From the NCBI GenBank assembly GCA_029641185.1, contig JAPWGK010000001.1:1624501-1688500 (forward strand): 64,000 nucleotides of DNA, written 5' to 3'. Position numbers and translations under genes: made by a program. Below are positions 21,680 through 32,746 of the stretch, piece after piece. A model generated the notes under the pieces. That model made no database searches and was not told where the DNA came from. It saw only the letters and a list, made by a program, of their open reading frames with translations. Source of the stretch: Pseudofabraea citricarpa (Eukaryota; Ascomycota; Leotiomycetes; Helotiales; Dermateaceae). Within the stretch, counting starts at the first letter, position 1; every line of letters begins with the position of its first letter.

Positions 21680-22275
21680 TGTAAAGGGGTGAGAGATGTA
21701 AAGTGTAATGCTTTCGAATCTGAGACTTGAGACGTCGATGTAATGCAAACCCTCGAGAGAAATCTCTTATATCAGAAGTCTTGGTGATAGTCTGAGTCAC
21801 TCGGTGGAGATGGCTTGCCAGTACCACGTACGCAGCGGGCTAACCGTTCCCTCTAAGCTACCCACCCAGACACCACTTGTGCTTAAGATGTCAGATGGCG
21901 AAATAGTCCCTCCAAAGCAATGTAAGGAACATACCCAACACTTGTCCGACCAAAGTATATTTTTACCCCTTATCACGTGTCACGGCAGCTCGATCTCTGG
22001 ATCTCTGCAGAAGTACACGGCGTGAGCGACTTCAAGCTGCACTCAGCCGAACGCAGGGTGACATAATTATGCTTGGGGGCTTGAAACCGAGCGACGTGTG
22101 ATCTGGGGCTTGGTATCTGTTTGTCACTCATTGAAAACCAAAAATGGCGGGGACCCGACGTCTTGTGAATCCTGCTTTATGGGGGATCAACTGAGCTGCG
22201 GACGAGGCGAGCGTGATTGGCTCATGGTTTGCGTGGGCATGAGAGATGATGGGAAGGGACGAGACAAACAAAACA

Positions 22276-22370
22276 GGAGACGGAGACGGAGACGACGAGG
22301 ACGACGACGACGACGACGACGGATGGCCGTTTGCTTGTATCCTCTTCTACCACTACCACTACCACTACCA
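22276..22370. repeat. Trinucleotide-type arrays (GAC/GAG and CTACCA)
   Basis: A gac/gag array at 22276-22321 is followed by ctacca-type hexamers at 22347-22370 in the upstream region of the gene at 23030. Simple-sequence DNA with no coding role in the supported models. Confidence 0.85.
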
Positions 22371-22612
22371 CATACCACATACACAATACACATCACACAC
22401 CCGTTGATTGATTGAGTGATTTCCCCTGGTCCTGCTGGCAGCATACAGAAGAAGAGAGTTTCCCATGGCCCTTCTCTGGCACGTATCCACCAGCTGAACC
22501 AACTCCTGCTCTTACTACCACCACCTACTACTGTACTGTGCCTATACCGCCTTACAGCACTCACTGAGTTGAGGACCTACGCACCGAATACGTACGTACT
22601 GTACTCCACCTG

Positions 22613-22789
22613 CAACCTCCAACCTCCAACCTCCAACCTGCAAACCAATCCTGCACCCACGGCCTTTCCCGCTCAGCTTCCAAGCAGATCGCTCAAATTA
22701 TCCATCATCCCGTACCCTCCTGGACAAACAAGAACGAAGCACCAAGCACCAAGCACCAAGCACCAAGCACCAAGCTCCAAGCTCCAAGC
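22613..22789. repeat. Two 7-bp tandem arrays in the same leader
   Basis: Four copies of caacctc at 22613-22640, and seven copies of accaagc/tccaagc at 22741-22789 (five of the first, two of the variant). Both have a 7-bp period and lie 240-420 bp upstream of the ATG at 23030. Confidence 0.9.
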
Positions 22790-23029
22790 GACCGGAGAGA
22801 CACCATTTCATAACTCTACTCGTCCTGCACTGCAATTACGGTTGCCACTTTCCCACCCTCGAGACTCCCCAAAGAGGCCGAGCACGAGCCAAGCTGACCC
22901 CAGGACGAGGAACATTATTTCGAAGCACTTAATATTTACTTTCTCCTCCTTCGACACAATCCCCTTGGAGAGTTTGTCTGATTCCCCTCTCGCCCTCTCC
23001 CTTCGTCCCCCGGCCTCAGATACTTCCCA

Positions 23030-23707
23030 ATGCCGGTCAACGGTAAGCCCAATGGGCGATTCGAGCTCCCTGCTCTCACGCCCATATCCTACTCCCTCAC
23101 GGACGGCACCGATATTCCTCCACCTCCAGAATCACCCGTGGAGCAGAAATCCCTCTCTTTCGCCCCAACAAAATCAGAATCAGGCACCACCTCGTCGGAC
23201 AATACAGCCGTGGGAAGCAATGGGTCTGCGACTTCTGCCAATGGCGCATACGAGGGTCGCGGTCGAACGAGCGCGACAGACGTCCCTCCCCTGAGCCCTG
23301 CCTCATCAACCCAGAGACCAAGCAGTATCCGGCGCTTCCTCTCGCGGAAGTCGCTCAACCAGAATTACACGAATGGCACGAATCACAACGGATCGGATGA
23401 GAACGTGGACCCGGCCGCCATTGTGAGACCTGAGAGCTCGATGAGCTTCCTAGAGAGACCTGGGCTGATCAAGAAGAAGAGCGGAAGCTGGTTTAGGAGA
23501 TTAGGCGGAGGCAACAGTAACACCAACAGCAACGAGACCGAGAATAGGAGGTCCAGCGTCATCTACGAGAAGACCCCCGAACCGCAGCCCGCAGTCAAAA
23601 AAGGACCACCACCACCGAAATTGCCGGAGTTGAACCAGTTCAAATCGAAAGTACAGAGCGACGAGGGCAGCCTGGGCGGTGGAGATATGTTCAAGAACAT
23701 AAAGTAG
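23030..23707 (+). CDS. Disordered basic protein, unknown function
   Basis: Single exon, 225 residues, starting MPVNGKPNGRF. Composition is Ser/Asn/Pro-rich and predicted disordered. Two short basic-aromatic blocks stand out: SSIRRFLSRKSL (about residues 103-114) and KKKSGSWFRRLGGG (about 147-160). A conserved-looking C-terminus follows: KKGPPPPKLPELNQFKSK, then EGSLGGGDMFKNIK. Such blocks resemble docking or phosphoregulated motifs of fungal cortical proteins, but I cannot name a function. Codon use, the clean ATG with a CT-rich leader and the motif-like ends argue for a real gene. Confidence 0.75.
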   Translation: MPVNGKPNGRFELPALTPISYSLTDGTDIPPPPESPVEQKSLSFAPTKSESGTTSSDNTAVGSNGSATSANGAYEGRGRTSATDVPPLSPASSTQRPSSIRRFLSRKSLNQNYTNGTNHNGSDENVDPAAIVRPESSMSFLERPGLIKKKSGSWFRRLGGGNSNTNSNETENRRSSVIYEKTPEPQPAVKKGPPPPKLPELNQFKSKVQSDEGSLGGGDMFKNIK

Positions 23708-25277
23708 GATGATATGATGTGTACTATGGGAACCATGGAACTATTGACTGGCAAACGTTCGGAAAGCGGGGAGGAAAGGAAGGGATAGGGGCGAAATTCT
23801 CCAAATTCGAACGAGCCACACAACACTCACGAACGAAGGCCTACATAATACTTTTTTTTAACCGATTTTTTTTTTGATTTTTTTGATTGAAACGATGGGA
23901 GGGAAGGGATGAAGATGGAAGATGCTTTTTTGTCACTTTTTTTCGAGTGCTGTGCGGAAGGAAAGAGACGGTGGAGAAATATCGAGATACCCTGCTCGGA
24001 GAACATGAGCACTGCCGCTCCCTTTTTTTGTTAACCTGTGTTTTCTTCTTCTCTTCTTCTCAGCTTCTTTTTATTTTATTGTTTTCTATGTCCTTTTCTT
24101 GGTTTGTATAGGAGATCTTTACCCTTCTCATTTGGGCCGTGTCTAGCGCGGGTATCTCACAAAGCTAGAGGATGAGGGTGGCGATGGCGGCTGTCTACCT
24201 GTCTATATTCAAAGCTGTACCTACCTGCACATTTCTTGACACAGGAAAGATGGCATATCCTGTATTTCGGTAATGCCCTTCTTCTCCAAGCTGGCAGCAT
24301 TTGTAATTCTTTTTATCTTCTCGACAGCTAGCTTAGCTACGGAGAAGCATATTCATTCTCTCTTTTTTATATCATAGGACACAGACAGAGATGAGCGGAG
24401 GCCAAGGAATTCTATTTTCTCTTTTTGAACGATTGGCTTTTTGGGGACTGGTGCTATGATTACTTGGGTACGTTCCCAAGGTGATCCTAGGTAAGGATAG
24501 AGGTAACGGGATGGTCCACTACTGTACACACTAATTGCTACGTGATAAGAGTTCACTAATATAACCTACGCACGGAAGTAGGAGAAGCTTCGCCCTCGCT
24601 CGGGCTGTTCCTTTGATAGCTATAGCTAGCTATAGGTACAGTACTATGAGGCTCGAGCGAGAGCTGTCAAACTCAGAGCTAGCTAGGGACCTTGCTAACT
24701 TGACAAGTGCGCCATGCAGGAAGAAGGCACACACATATGCAATGCGGGCGAGGAGCAACAGCAGCAACAACATTATCGTGGACCCCTAAAACCAGAGATA
24801 AAAGATTATCTTATCAGTCCGGATTTGTTTCGTTTCGTTTCGAAACAACACAACCCCATGCCCGCATACCCGTACAGTAGATAGATAATCTTATCAATGT
24901 TCCTTCATTCGTTCTAGAAAGAGAGAACCCACCAACCCCCCTCCCCCCATAATTTGTTTCCCCTGAAGAAAGCAGAACCAAAAAAAAAAAAAAAATCGAG
25001 CGCCACTTGTCAAGCCACTGCCACACTTCTTTTCTCAGCCATCCCACTAGAATCACTCGAATCAAGCCAGCCTCGGTAGAAGGGGCCGCCATACACACAT
25101 ACTACAATACCCCTGAGCTTAGGCTCCTTTTCTCCGCTATCGCGCTAGAATCAATTAATTGCTGGGGACGTCATTCGTCTAAAGGACTTGAAGCTTTCAA
25201 GCTACCCGACCCGACACCGACCTTATCTCAGCACGCTATCCTCTCGAGACGCCATTTCAATTCCAATCACCTTCACC
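23708..25277. other. Intergenic, no supported gene
   Basis: 1.57 kb of T-rich 3' DNA of the upstream gene followed by promoter DNA of ETR1. It contains a palindromic gctatagctagctatag stretch near 24617-24635 and a 15-bp A tract near 24979-24994. Open frames are short and unconserved in appearance. Confidence 0.5.
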
Positions 25278-26548
25278 ATGTCAGTCGCAAGAGGTCTTCT
25301 CCCTCGCGCCGTCAGAAGGACCACTCCCGCAGGACTGCCATTGACTGCACGGCGGTTCAAGTCAGGTCCGTACGGGTACACGCAAGCTAAAGCGCTGGTC
25401 TACTCGAAATATGGCGAGCCTTCGGATGTGTTATCGTACGTGGGAACGGCTGCTTTGCACCAAAAGAAGAGAGAATAGCGGAAGAGAAGAGAATACAGCT
25501 AATTCATGAATCAATTGAAAACAGGTTGCACACTCACTCCATCTCGCCCTCCCTCCCGTCCAACAACCTCCTCCTCCGCACCCTCGCAACCCCCATCAAC
25601 CCCGCCGACATCAACCAGATCCAGGGCGTGTACCCGTCGCGGCCAGCCTTCACGTCGCTGCTAGGAACCAGCTCGCCGAGCGCCGTGGGCGGGAACGAGG
25701 GATGTTTCGAGGTGTCGTCGACGGGGTCGGGCGTGAAGGGCGTGCAGAAAGGCGACTGGGTCATTATGAAGAGCACGGGATTCGGGACGTGGCGGACGCA
25801 CACGCTGGCCGAGGAGAAGGACGTCCTGAAGATCGAGAGCAAGGACGGCCTCACGCCCATCCAGGTCGGCACCGTGTCGGTCAACCCGTGCACGGCGTAC
25901 CGCATGCTGCGCGACTTCGAGCACCTGCGCGACGGCGACTGGTTCATCCAGAACGGCGCGAATAGTGGCGTCGGCCGCGCCGCCATACAGCTGGGCCGCC
26001 TCTGGGGCCTGAAGAGCATCAACGTGATCCGCGACCGGCCAGACGCCGCCGCCACGGACGAGATGAAGAAGGAGCTGCTCGCGCTGGGAGCGACGCACGT
26101 CGTGACCGAGTCCGAGTTGATGGACCGCTCGTTCGGCGAGCAGGTCAAATCCTGGATCTCCTCGTCCAAGCTCAGACTCGGCCTGAACTGCGTGGGAGGC
26201 AAGCCTACGTCGGCCCTCATCAAGCAGCTCTCGCCCTCGGGCCACCTCGTCACCTACGGAGGCATGTCCAAGCAGCCTGTCAATTTGTCCACGGGGCTCC
26301 TCATCTTCAAGGATCTGAAGTTCAGCGGCTTCTGGGTCAGTCGGTGGAGCGATGCCAACCCGGACGAGAAGAAGAGATGCGTCGAGGAGATCCTGGACTG
26401 GACGCGCAAGGGCGAGTTTAAGGATGTGCCTGTCGAGACGGTACAGTGGGACTGGCCGACCGAGGAGAAGACGTTGAAGGATGCTGTGCAGGGTACCTTG
26501 GGCGGATTCAGAGCTGGGAAGGGCGTCTTGGTGTACGGCGATACGTGA
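25278..26548 (+). CDS. ETR1: Mitochondrial trans-2-enoyl-CoA/ACP reductase
   Basis: Exons 25278-25435 and 25525-26548 encode 393 residues. The N-terminus MSVARGLLPRAVRRTTPAG is an arginine-rich presequence. The zinc-free MDR-family core follows: KYGEPSDVLS, LATPINPADINQIQGVYP (with the catalytic Tyr of MECR enzymes), VGGNEGCFEV and the nucleotide-binding QNGANSGVGRAAIQLG. The C-terminus YGGMSKQPV to GKGVLVYGD is typical. It performs the last reduction in mitochondrial type II fatty acid synthesis, which feeds lipoic acid production. The intron GTACGT...ACAG is 89 bp. Exon 2 is conspicuously GC-rich at wobble positions around 25600-26300, which creates long antisense shadow frames. Confidence 0.93.
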
Positions 26549-27018
26549 GTATGATGCTAGGTGGTGTAAAAATAAATGATAAGTTATGATGTGATGGGTG
26601 ACAGTAGTAGCATTCTTAAGGTACAGAAGTACACATGTACACATAGGTAACCATACCAAGTTTGATATCACAGCAAAGCCAAACCTCAAAACTGGGTAAT
26701 CTCTCGCATTTTAATAAGAGTCCTTGCAAATCAAGGCCGAGGCCGAAGCCAGATAGTCGAATTCTTGCAAGAGATGACAATTGAGGAATCCCAATCCTGT
26801 CTGTCATCATTCAGCTAGTCAGGCAATCAACGCACACCCCAAAACGCCCACGCCCACCATGCCCACAAATTCAACACCTGTTTCCATTGCAATCCCATGT
26901 TGTTGTTCATCCCTAGCTATGCAACCCGACGACGACACACAATAAGAAGAAAAAAAGGCTAGGGTCAAAGGACCATGCAGAGCTAAAAGAAGAAGCAGAA
27001 GACAAGAATATTCAATCG
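26549..27018. other. Convergent 3' region ETR1 / NC2-beta
   Basis: 470 bp between convergent stop codons. AT-rich with no coding frame recognised. Confidence 0.5.
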
Positions 27019-28620
27019 TTATCCATGGCGCTGAGCTGCGTCTCGGAAAGCTTCTTCTTGCATGGCAAGAAGCTGTTCGGTTGAGAGACCACTCTGCTCG
27101 AGCTTGTTTGCTTTCTTTTCACGGCCCTAAAACATGGTGTTAGAATTTTGACGTGAGTATTAGAGAGTGGTCTGAGGCTTACTTTCAACTGTTCCTTGTG
27201 CTCGTTGGCTACCTCATTGATGTACTGTACGTACTCGCCAAAATCCAGTTGTTCCAGTGCCTTGGTGATGTGCTCACATGCGATCGTCTTCTTGCTCTCC
27301 TTCTCTGAGATCTCGTTTGCTTCCGATGAGATAAGCGTGATGAATTCCACGCAGCACTCAATCAGAAGGTCGCGAGCATCTTTTCCAAATGCCAAACCAG
27401 AAGACCCAGGCAGGATCTCCGTTACTATCTTTTGCACGGTTGCTAGAAAAAAATATATATGTCAGTCTCTCATCATCCTCGCGTTGCTAAAATTTGACAA
27501 GCGAAATAAACCATGTCAATTGACTTGATTTGAAGGTTTCGACGGCAACTCCTGGCGATAGTCCTGTGGACGAGTTTCAATCCGTACGTTGCCCGCATAT
27601 AGCTTGAATATTGGTGGCTCTAGGTTTCTCGGGGAATCATCGTCACATGAATTTGGGGACGGTGGTCCAATGAGGTTTGTTGGAAGTGAAGCAGATGCCC
27701 TCCGTGGAGATCCTAGTGAGGAGATGCGTATTGGTTTATTATACCGGCCATAAGGAGGGCCAGACGAAGTGTGCTGCCTTGGGAGCGTTGGGGTTCTCCC
27801 TCTCTGTCGCAGCCAGTCAGTGTTGCGACATATTCTACATCGATCAGAACTTACGGGTCTCATAAAACGACTGGTACTCCATATACCCCGGTGAAAACCT
27901 GGACCTGCACCACGATTTGCCTGGAGTAGAAATTATTAATACGCTATCTGTGATTGAAAGAGAATAGAATAGAATAGGCTTACATTTCTGATCATAAATT
28001 TTTCGTTACCTCCATAAGAGATATTCCGGGAAGACCAAAATTGCTGGGTATAAGAATCATTCCGATGTTGAACTGGCTGAAAAGCAGGAACCTCTGGACA
28101 AAGCGATGAAGTAGATGAATGTCCTTGTTTCTGCTGCTGCTGTCGGTGCGCTTGCATGGTAGCACAATCACATCCAGTAGGGCCGGGACCATGGGGTTCA
28201 GGCGTGCAACCCTCACACTCAGCGAAGGGCGGTCGATCGTCGCAGTTGTCCTTATAGTCCTTCAAACGAAAGGTGTGGTAGTACCAGGAATCCTTGTTGC
28301 TGAGTCCGGCATCCATGGAGGGTAACGATGATGTGTATGAGGATGTTGGAGACTTGAAGACAGCAAAAGAAAATGACACATACCTTTGGGAAGAGATAAA
28401 TCGTCATTGCCTAGAGGGAAAGAGCATCAGCATTGCCTTGGTATAAGTTAACAAGGAAGGAAGGAAGAGCTTCCACAGCGAGGCTGCACGTGTTGCTTCT
28501 TGCCAGAATCCGAAGCAAGCCAGTGAATAAGTCGTACACCAACATCTATCCAAGATGGGTGTTTTGAAGTGAATAAAAACATCATCATCAATACTCACTG
28601 CCAAATTCCTTGTCCGACAT
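27019..28620 (-). CDS. NCB2: NC2 transcription repressor subunit beta (Dr1/Ncb2)
   Basis: Four exons: 28620-28599, 28410-28384, 27442-27183 and 27126-27019, giving 138 residues. The assembled start MSDKEFGSNDDLSLPKATVQKIVTEILP, split over three exons, is the expected Dr1 N-terminus. The histone fold runs to about residue 100 (DLLIECCVEFITLISSEANEI, KTIACEHITKALEQLDF). The tail REKKANKLEQSGLSTEQLL is basic. With NC2-alpha it clamps TBP on promoters and blocks TFIIA/TFIIB. The last intron is 56 bp, so using the ORF stop at 27012 would be wrong. The second intron is 941 bp, far above the local norm, and contains a separate same-strand ORF (27516-28316). The 7- and 9-codon first exons are easily missed by gene callers. 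Confidence 0.92.
27516..28316 (-). CDS. Putative gene nested in the NC2-beta intron
   Basis: Entirely inside NC2-beta intron 2 (28383-27443), same strand. Exons 28316-27984 and 27920-27516 join across a 63-bp GTAAGC...CTCCAG intron to give 245 residues. The product starts MDAGLSNKDSWYYHTF and has a cysteine-bearing segment (CDDRPPFAECEGC, then GCDC). A Gln run follows, then a basic Arg/Pro-rich second half. A further GTAAGT lies in exon 2 and could be spliced. No family recognised. The open frame of over 100 codons on both sides of a good intron supports coding. It could also be an unspliced, non-functional open stretch or an alternative exon set of NC2-beta, although the frames differ. Confidence 0.4.
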
Positions 28621-29180
28621 CTCGACAGTCCGGTGGTTAAAATGCTGTTATGCCGTCGTTCAAGATTTTTTAGTTTTTTTTTAGTCGGAAGCTTTCGTCG
28701 ACGAGTTCCGAGGACAAGTGGTCGGTTTGGACACTGGAAAGGGTAGTTGAGGTGGTTAGGTAGATAGGTAGGTAGGTAGTTCAGGATGGAGTTGGTGGTG
28801 GTTTGGGGGTACGCGACTGGTTTGTACTTTTTCGACGAGGCCTGGCGCGACCTGCCTGTATTTATGATTTTATGCGAGGCTGACCGCCGCTAAATCCGCT
28901 TAGCGTGGAATTGAAAATCCTCCGTGCTACACCTTTAATTCGCTGGCGGTCATAGGTATCACTGAAGAGTCAAGACAGGTGGTATGAATGGCATCGCTGA
29001 ACTTGAATGAATGGTGCATTCTATCAAAAATGCTCTGTATGGCATCTCAAGCAGTCTTTTATTGTACAAATGTTAAAACGCTCATGTACATACAATATGA
29101 TACACGGCATGGCGCCTGTTAGCTTGGGACCATATCCCCCCCAACTCCAATAATGCTAATATACAACATTCATACACTCA
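28621..29180. other. Intergenic region upstream of NC2-beta
   Basis: 560 bp holding the NC2-beta promoter and the 3' end of the mS45 gene. It contains a T tract (near 28664-28682) and a ggta repeat (near 28757-28778). No gene seen. Confidence 0.5.
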
Positions 29181-30482
29181 TCACTCGACTCTGGTTGGAA
29201 TCTTAACCTGCCCCTTGCTTCTATCCATGTGCGGCTTGCCGTAGCGCCATCCAACACCCTCGGATCCTCGTCCGTCGGCCCCAATATGTTCTACGTTGGC
29301 CTCTCGGAACCTGAACTCCCATCTACCAGTATCGACCCTTTTCACCTCAGCTTCTTTCTTCGCTCGATAATCTAGGACCTTCTGCCGCTTCTCAAGTTCT
29401 ATATCCTCACGTTCCTGGTTTCGTTCAATGATCTCTTTGTCGCTGAGTCCAGCTAGAATATCTCGTTGCTTCTCAACCAACTGAGGATGCGGTATCCGCA
29501 AATCTGGTGGGAGTAGCTTCTCATCGAACACTTTGGCAGCATCTACACGGGTGAAAACCCGCGACTCGGAGGTAGGTTCAAAGATTTGCACCGTAGTAGC
29601 TTCATGTACTGGAAGATTGTTAATCTCCTCATGCCACGAGCGATTTCCTTTCCAAAAAGTTTGTGGAAGCATCCCCATAACGGCCTTTGCGTACGGTTGG
29701 GCGGTTGCCTTGCCCTGTCAAGATTGTAAGCATGAATCCAATACTCAAACTGTGTAAATGAATAAATCTTGGGGTGGGACTTTCAGAGAGGCTCGCATGC
29801 GTAAATTGTGTAACCATGTAGTTGTCTTAAAGACTAATCGATTTTTTGACAATCATCATAAAGTGGGAAGGACTTGACAGTTGTAAAGTGTACTCACAGT
29901 TCGCTTCCATTCCTTCTCAATCTCCTTCAGTCGCACGACAGCGCCCACACGGCTCATCTCTACGTTGGTCCGGGCACTGACTTCTCTTACAGATAAGCCT
30001 TCCTTCATGATCTTCGTCCATATCACCTCGCGAAAGTCATCGCTGAGGACTTTCGTACTGTAGTAATTTGGATTGGATGGAAAGGGCATGAGATCGTTTC
30101 TTCTCTCTGGGGGTAATTGCAACTCCGTTGCTTCCTTTGTGGATTCGCCCTCTTCTGATTCTCCTTGGGCGCTATCAGCGTCGAGCCCATCTGATAGCGA
30201 GTCCTTATCTGCTTTGTCTGCCTCTTCGGCGGCAAATGATTTTCTCTTCAACTGTCCCGTCAATTTATCATAAGCACCAAGATAGTTGGTTGAGCCCGGC
30301 AGAGGTTCCCGCAGAGCAGCTCCTCGACTCTCAAGCCATGCATACATGTGTCGACGTTGTTTCGTTACATTGTGTCGTGGTGTTGATGAGAAAGCCCTCG
30401 AGGAGGCAGGTCTAGGGCAGAGATTTTTCGCACAGACTTGTGGAAGGGTATTGACAGATGACCATCGCATCGAAGGAGGCAT
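29181..30482 (-). CDS. MRPS35: Mitochondrial small ribosomal subunit protein mS45 (Bot1p family)
   Basis: Exons 30482-29898 and 29714-29181 encode 372 residues; the 183-bp intron has a GTGAGT donor and ACAG acceptor. The N-terminus (MPPSMRWSSVNTL to SSRAFSSTPRHN) is a mitochondrial presequence with an RAFSS-type cleavage site. The family core follows: RRHMYAWLESRG, then NPNYYSTKVLSDDFREVIW, LSVREVSARTNVEMSRVGAVVRLKEIE, and the C-terminal AQPYAKAVMGMLP. Pfam Bot1p members are fungal mitoribosomal proteins equivalent to yeast Mrps35/mS45; fission yeast Bot1 also affects respiration and cell size. An acidic low-complexity insert (about residues 95-130) is lineage-specific. Confidence 0.85.
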
Positions 30483-30827
30483 TGTCAATCACCTCAATTG
30501 CACGCAGGAGAAAAGATACATCCGGAAGTTGCGGATGGTTTGATTAGCAAAGAGTGATTGAATGATGTGTTTGGATGAATCCCTCTGCAAAAAGTTCACA
30601 GACAGCTCCTTAGCGGCAATGGTTAGCGAGCCAATCACGTGATACATGATGCTGAGATGGTAGCTACCGCACCCCAGTAGGTGTTTCACTTTTCTTCTTC
30701 TTTCCAGGTTCTGTCTGTGGTTTGAGTCTCTGGTCATAAGGAGAAGTTGGCTTAATTCCTTCTATATCTATATCTCTATCTCTGTTGAGAGTACAGTATG
30801 CCAACCTAAATATCATCTTTGCCCTCT
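30483..30827. other. Intergenic, mS45 promoter side / phosphatase 3' side
   Basis: 345 bp. No gene seen. Contains a tatctatatctctatctct run near 30762-30782. Confidence 0.5.
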
Positions 30828-31758
30828 TCATTCAACAATCAAATTTGACCTGATCCTTTCGACCTCCTCCTGCGTGAGTCCGCATTTGTCAATTGCATAG
30901 GACTCTGCCCCTCCAAACTTATCTTTAATCATACCCAAAGTAGCCAACATGTTTTCATTCCTGATCGCCATGTTAGTATATCCTTGAGATAGGATCGAAG
31001 GAGTTTACCTTGCGCTGATCATGTTCAGAGCTCCTCTCATGTTATCCTTAAGTGCATGATTGTGCATCAGATGAGTGATAACTTCGTCCTTCCAAGCATC
31101 AGGGAGCCCCAGTTCAGTGAGAGCATACTCTTCGGCAATGATCTTGTCCTCAACACCGCACAGCGATAAAACCAATGCACAAATAACACCAGTCCTATCT
31201 TTCCCAGCAGTACAATGCACGATGAGTGGCTTAGTAGGCTCATTTGCCAGGTGTAATAGAATTGTCCTGTACGAATGGGAAGCAGCAGCATTCAATATAT
31301 CCGTGTATGCTCTAGTAAAACCCTTTCAAAAATAAGTCATGTTTTCTCTGCTTGATGGTGTAATAAGAACATACTTCGGTACCATCAGTTGCATAATCTT
31401 GATATCGTATGGCTAGACTTTCTGGACTGTAATCCCTCTTAGTGAAGACGGGTACAAACACACGCTCGCAGCCTTCCCATTCAACAACCCCTCCTCTTCC
31501 AGCTGCTGCATTACGCTCAATTTCATTCTCGGAGCGGAGATCGTAGATGTGGGTGATACCCAAAGAATTCATCGTTGCTATCCCATCCTTGGTAACTTTC
31601 TGTGGTTCCGCTGCCCGGTAGACAATGCGACTTTTGACTACTTTGCCTGGTGAAGAGGCGATAGGATAACCTCCGAGGTCTCTAAAATTATGAATCCCAG
31701 ATACTTCAACGAATGGAGGCGAAGGAGGTTGCGCCTCGGAAACAGAGTTTGCGGTCAT
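30828..31758 (-). CDS. Tyrosine/serine phosphatase, Y_phosphatase3 family
   Basis: Exons 31758-31375, 31322-31009 and 30960-30828 encode 276 residues. The opening GIHNFRDLGGYP is the family hallmark, and the P-loop HCTAGKDRTG supplies Cys and Arg of the HC-x5-R catalytic motif, within IVHCTAGKDRTGVICALVL. The family (PF13350) includes bacterial secreted MptpB-like lipid/protein phosphatases and many uncharacterised fungal cytosolic enzymes. The third exon adds a helical C-terminus, NENMLATLGMIKDKFGG, that the unspliced frame would lose. Substrate could be phosphotyrosine or phosphoinositide. It is divergent from the CCDC97-like gene with 259 bp between starts. Confidence 0.9.
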
Positions 31759-32017
31759 TTTGGAAGAGTTGAAGAATTATGTTGGGAGGAGTGACAACTT
31801 ACAAGATGACCTGGGAGCCGAGGTCGTGCTCCGCCGGGATGTGAATCTCAACTCTTCCGCTCCACTGACAACAAGCTACGGAGTACATCAACTTGGATCA
31901 GCATACCCCTGTCCCACAAGACCGAATACTCCGTTGGGATTTTAGAGAGATACTACTGAGTACAACTATCAAACTCGATTTGGAAGAATTCAATCAAGAT
32001 TTTCACCTGGCTTTTAG

Positions 32018-32746
32018 ATGCCAGCATCATCACGGGATATTACCGTATACCAAGATACCATGCCTCACATCGTCGAGCTACAGACAGATATGCAAGAAGA
32101 GCCTTCTAAAGTATCCGAACGTACAGAGAGGCTTAGAGTCAAGAACCGCAGGAAACTATATCTTGATAGCCATCCAGAGTATTTTACCAATGCAGATCTT
32201 GAACTCCAAGGTATGTCAGCATTCGCCACGGCAGAATATATACTGATAAGAAACCCAGATCCTTTATTATATGATCGCTGTGTAAGGCGCTTTCAGTCTG
32301 CAGCAGAGAGAGAAGCAGATGGGCGTTCAAAAGGCTATTCCGGTGTCTTGGAAGCAGATCTCATGCGCTCCGAGGCCAAGATTGCTGCACTAGCAGGCAA
32401 TCAAGATGCAAGAAGAGGAGAAGCAGAGCCATTTCAAGAAGCAGTGCCATTTGTAAGTTATAATCGTGGTGAGAACGGAGAGGTTCTACCGGAAGAAGAG
32501 GACGAGGTGCCTAAGAGTAAAGAGGAGGGATTCGACAGGTGGAAATTCGAGATGACGCTGAGATTTCTCAGAGGTGAAGACAAAGATATTGACTACAAGC
32601 CAATCGATGAGAATGAAGATTTCGATGCTATCGAACATCGAGAGGAAGAAGAGAGATGGTTTGAGGACGAGGAGCCTGAGTGGGTGGGTGATGACGAGGA
32701 AGGAAAGGAGACCATTGGTGGAGAGACCGGCATCCAGGACTTTTGA
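32018..32746 (+). CDS. CCDC97-like protein (DUF2052)
   Basis: Single exon, 242 residues from the ATG at 32018; a second in-frame ATG at 32060 (MPHIVELQTD) is also possible and closer to the conserved part. The conserved block is RLRVKNRRKLYLDSHPEYF, then a middle YDRCVRRFQ, and the C-terminal EMTLRFLRGEDKDIDYKPID followed by EEEERWFEDEEPEW. This matches human CCDC97, which associates with the SF3B part of U2 snRNP, so a role in splicing is inferred. Acidic C-terminus. Confidence 0.85.
   Translation: MPASSRDITVYQDTMPHIVELQTDMQEEPSKVSERTERLRVKNRRKLYLDSHPEYFTNADLELQGMSAFATAEYILIRNPDPLLYDRCVRRFQSAAEREADGRSKGYSGVLEADLMRSEAKIAALAGNQDARRGEAEPFQEAVPFVSYNRGENGEVLPEEEDEVPKSKEEGFDRWKFEMTLRFLRGEDKDIDYKPIDENEDFDAIEHREEEERWFEDEEPEWVGDDEEGKETIGGETGIQDF

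Larger units (their letters stand above)
21680..23029. promoter_or_regulatory. Long repeat-rich leader/promoter of the disordered protein gene
   Basis: 1.35 kb between the divergent starts at 21679 and 23030. Its right half is pyrimidine-rich and carries four short tandem arrays (annotated separately). A 292-residue frame at 22416-23294 is a product of these repeats and overlaps the next gene in another frame, so it is not called. Confidence 0.45.

Noticed and set aside
22416..23294. 292-codon plus-strand frame before the disordered-protein gene
   Set aside because: Built largely from 7-bp repeats and overlaps the better supported frame starting at 23030.
25661..26689. 342-codon minus-strand frame antisense to ETR1
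   Set aside because: Produced by high GC3 of the sense gene; composition is Arg/His/Leu-biased with no motif.
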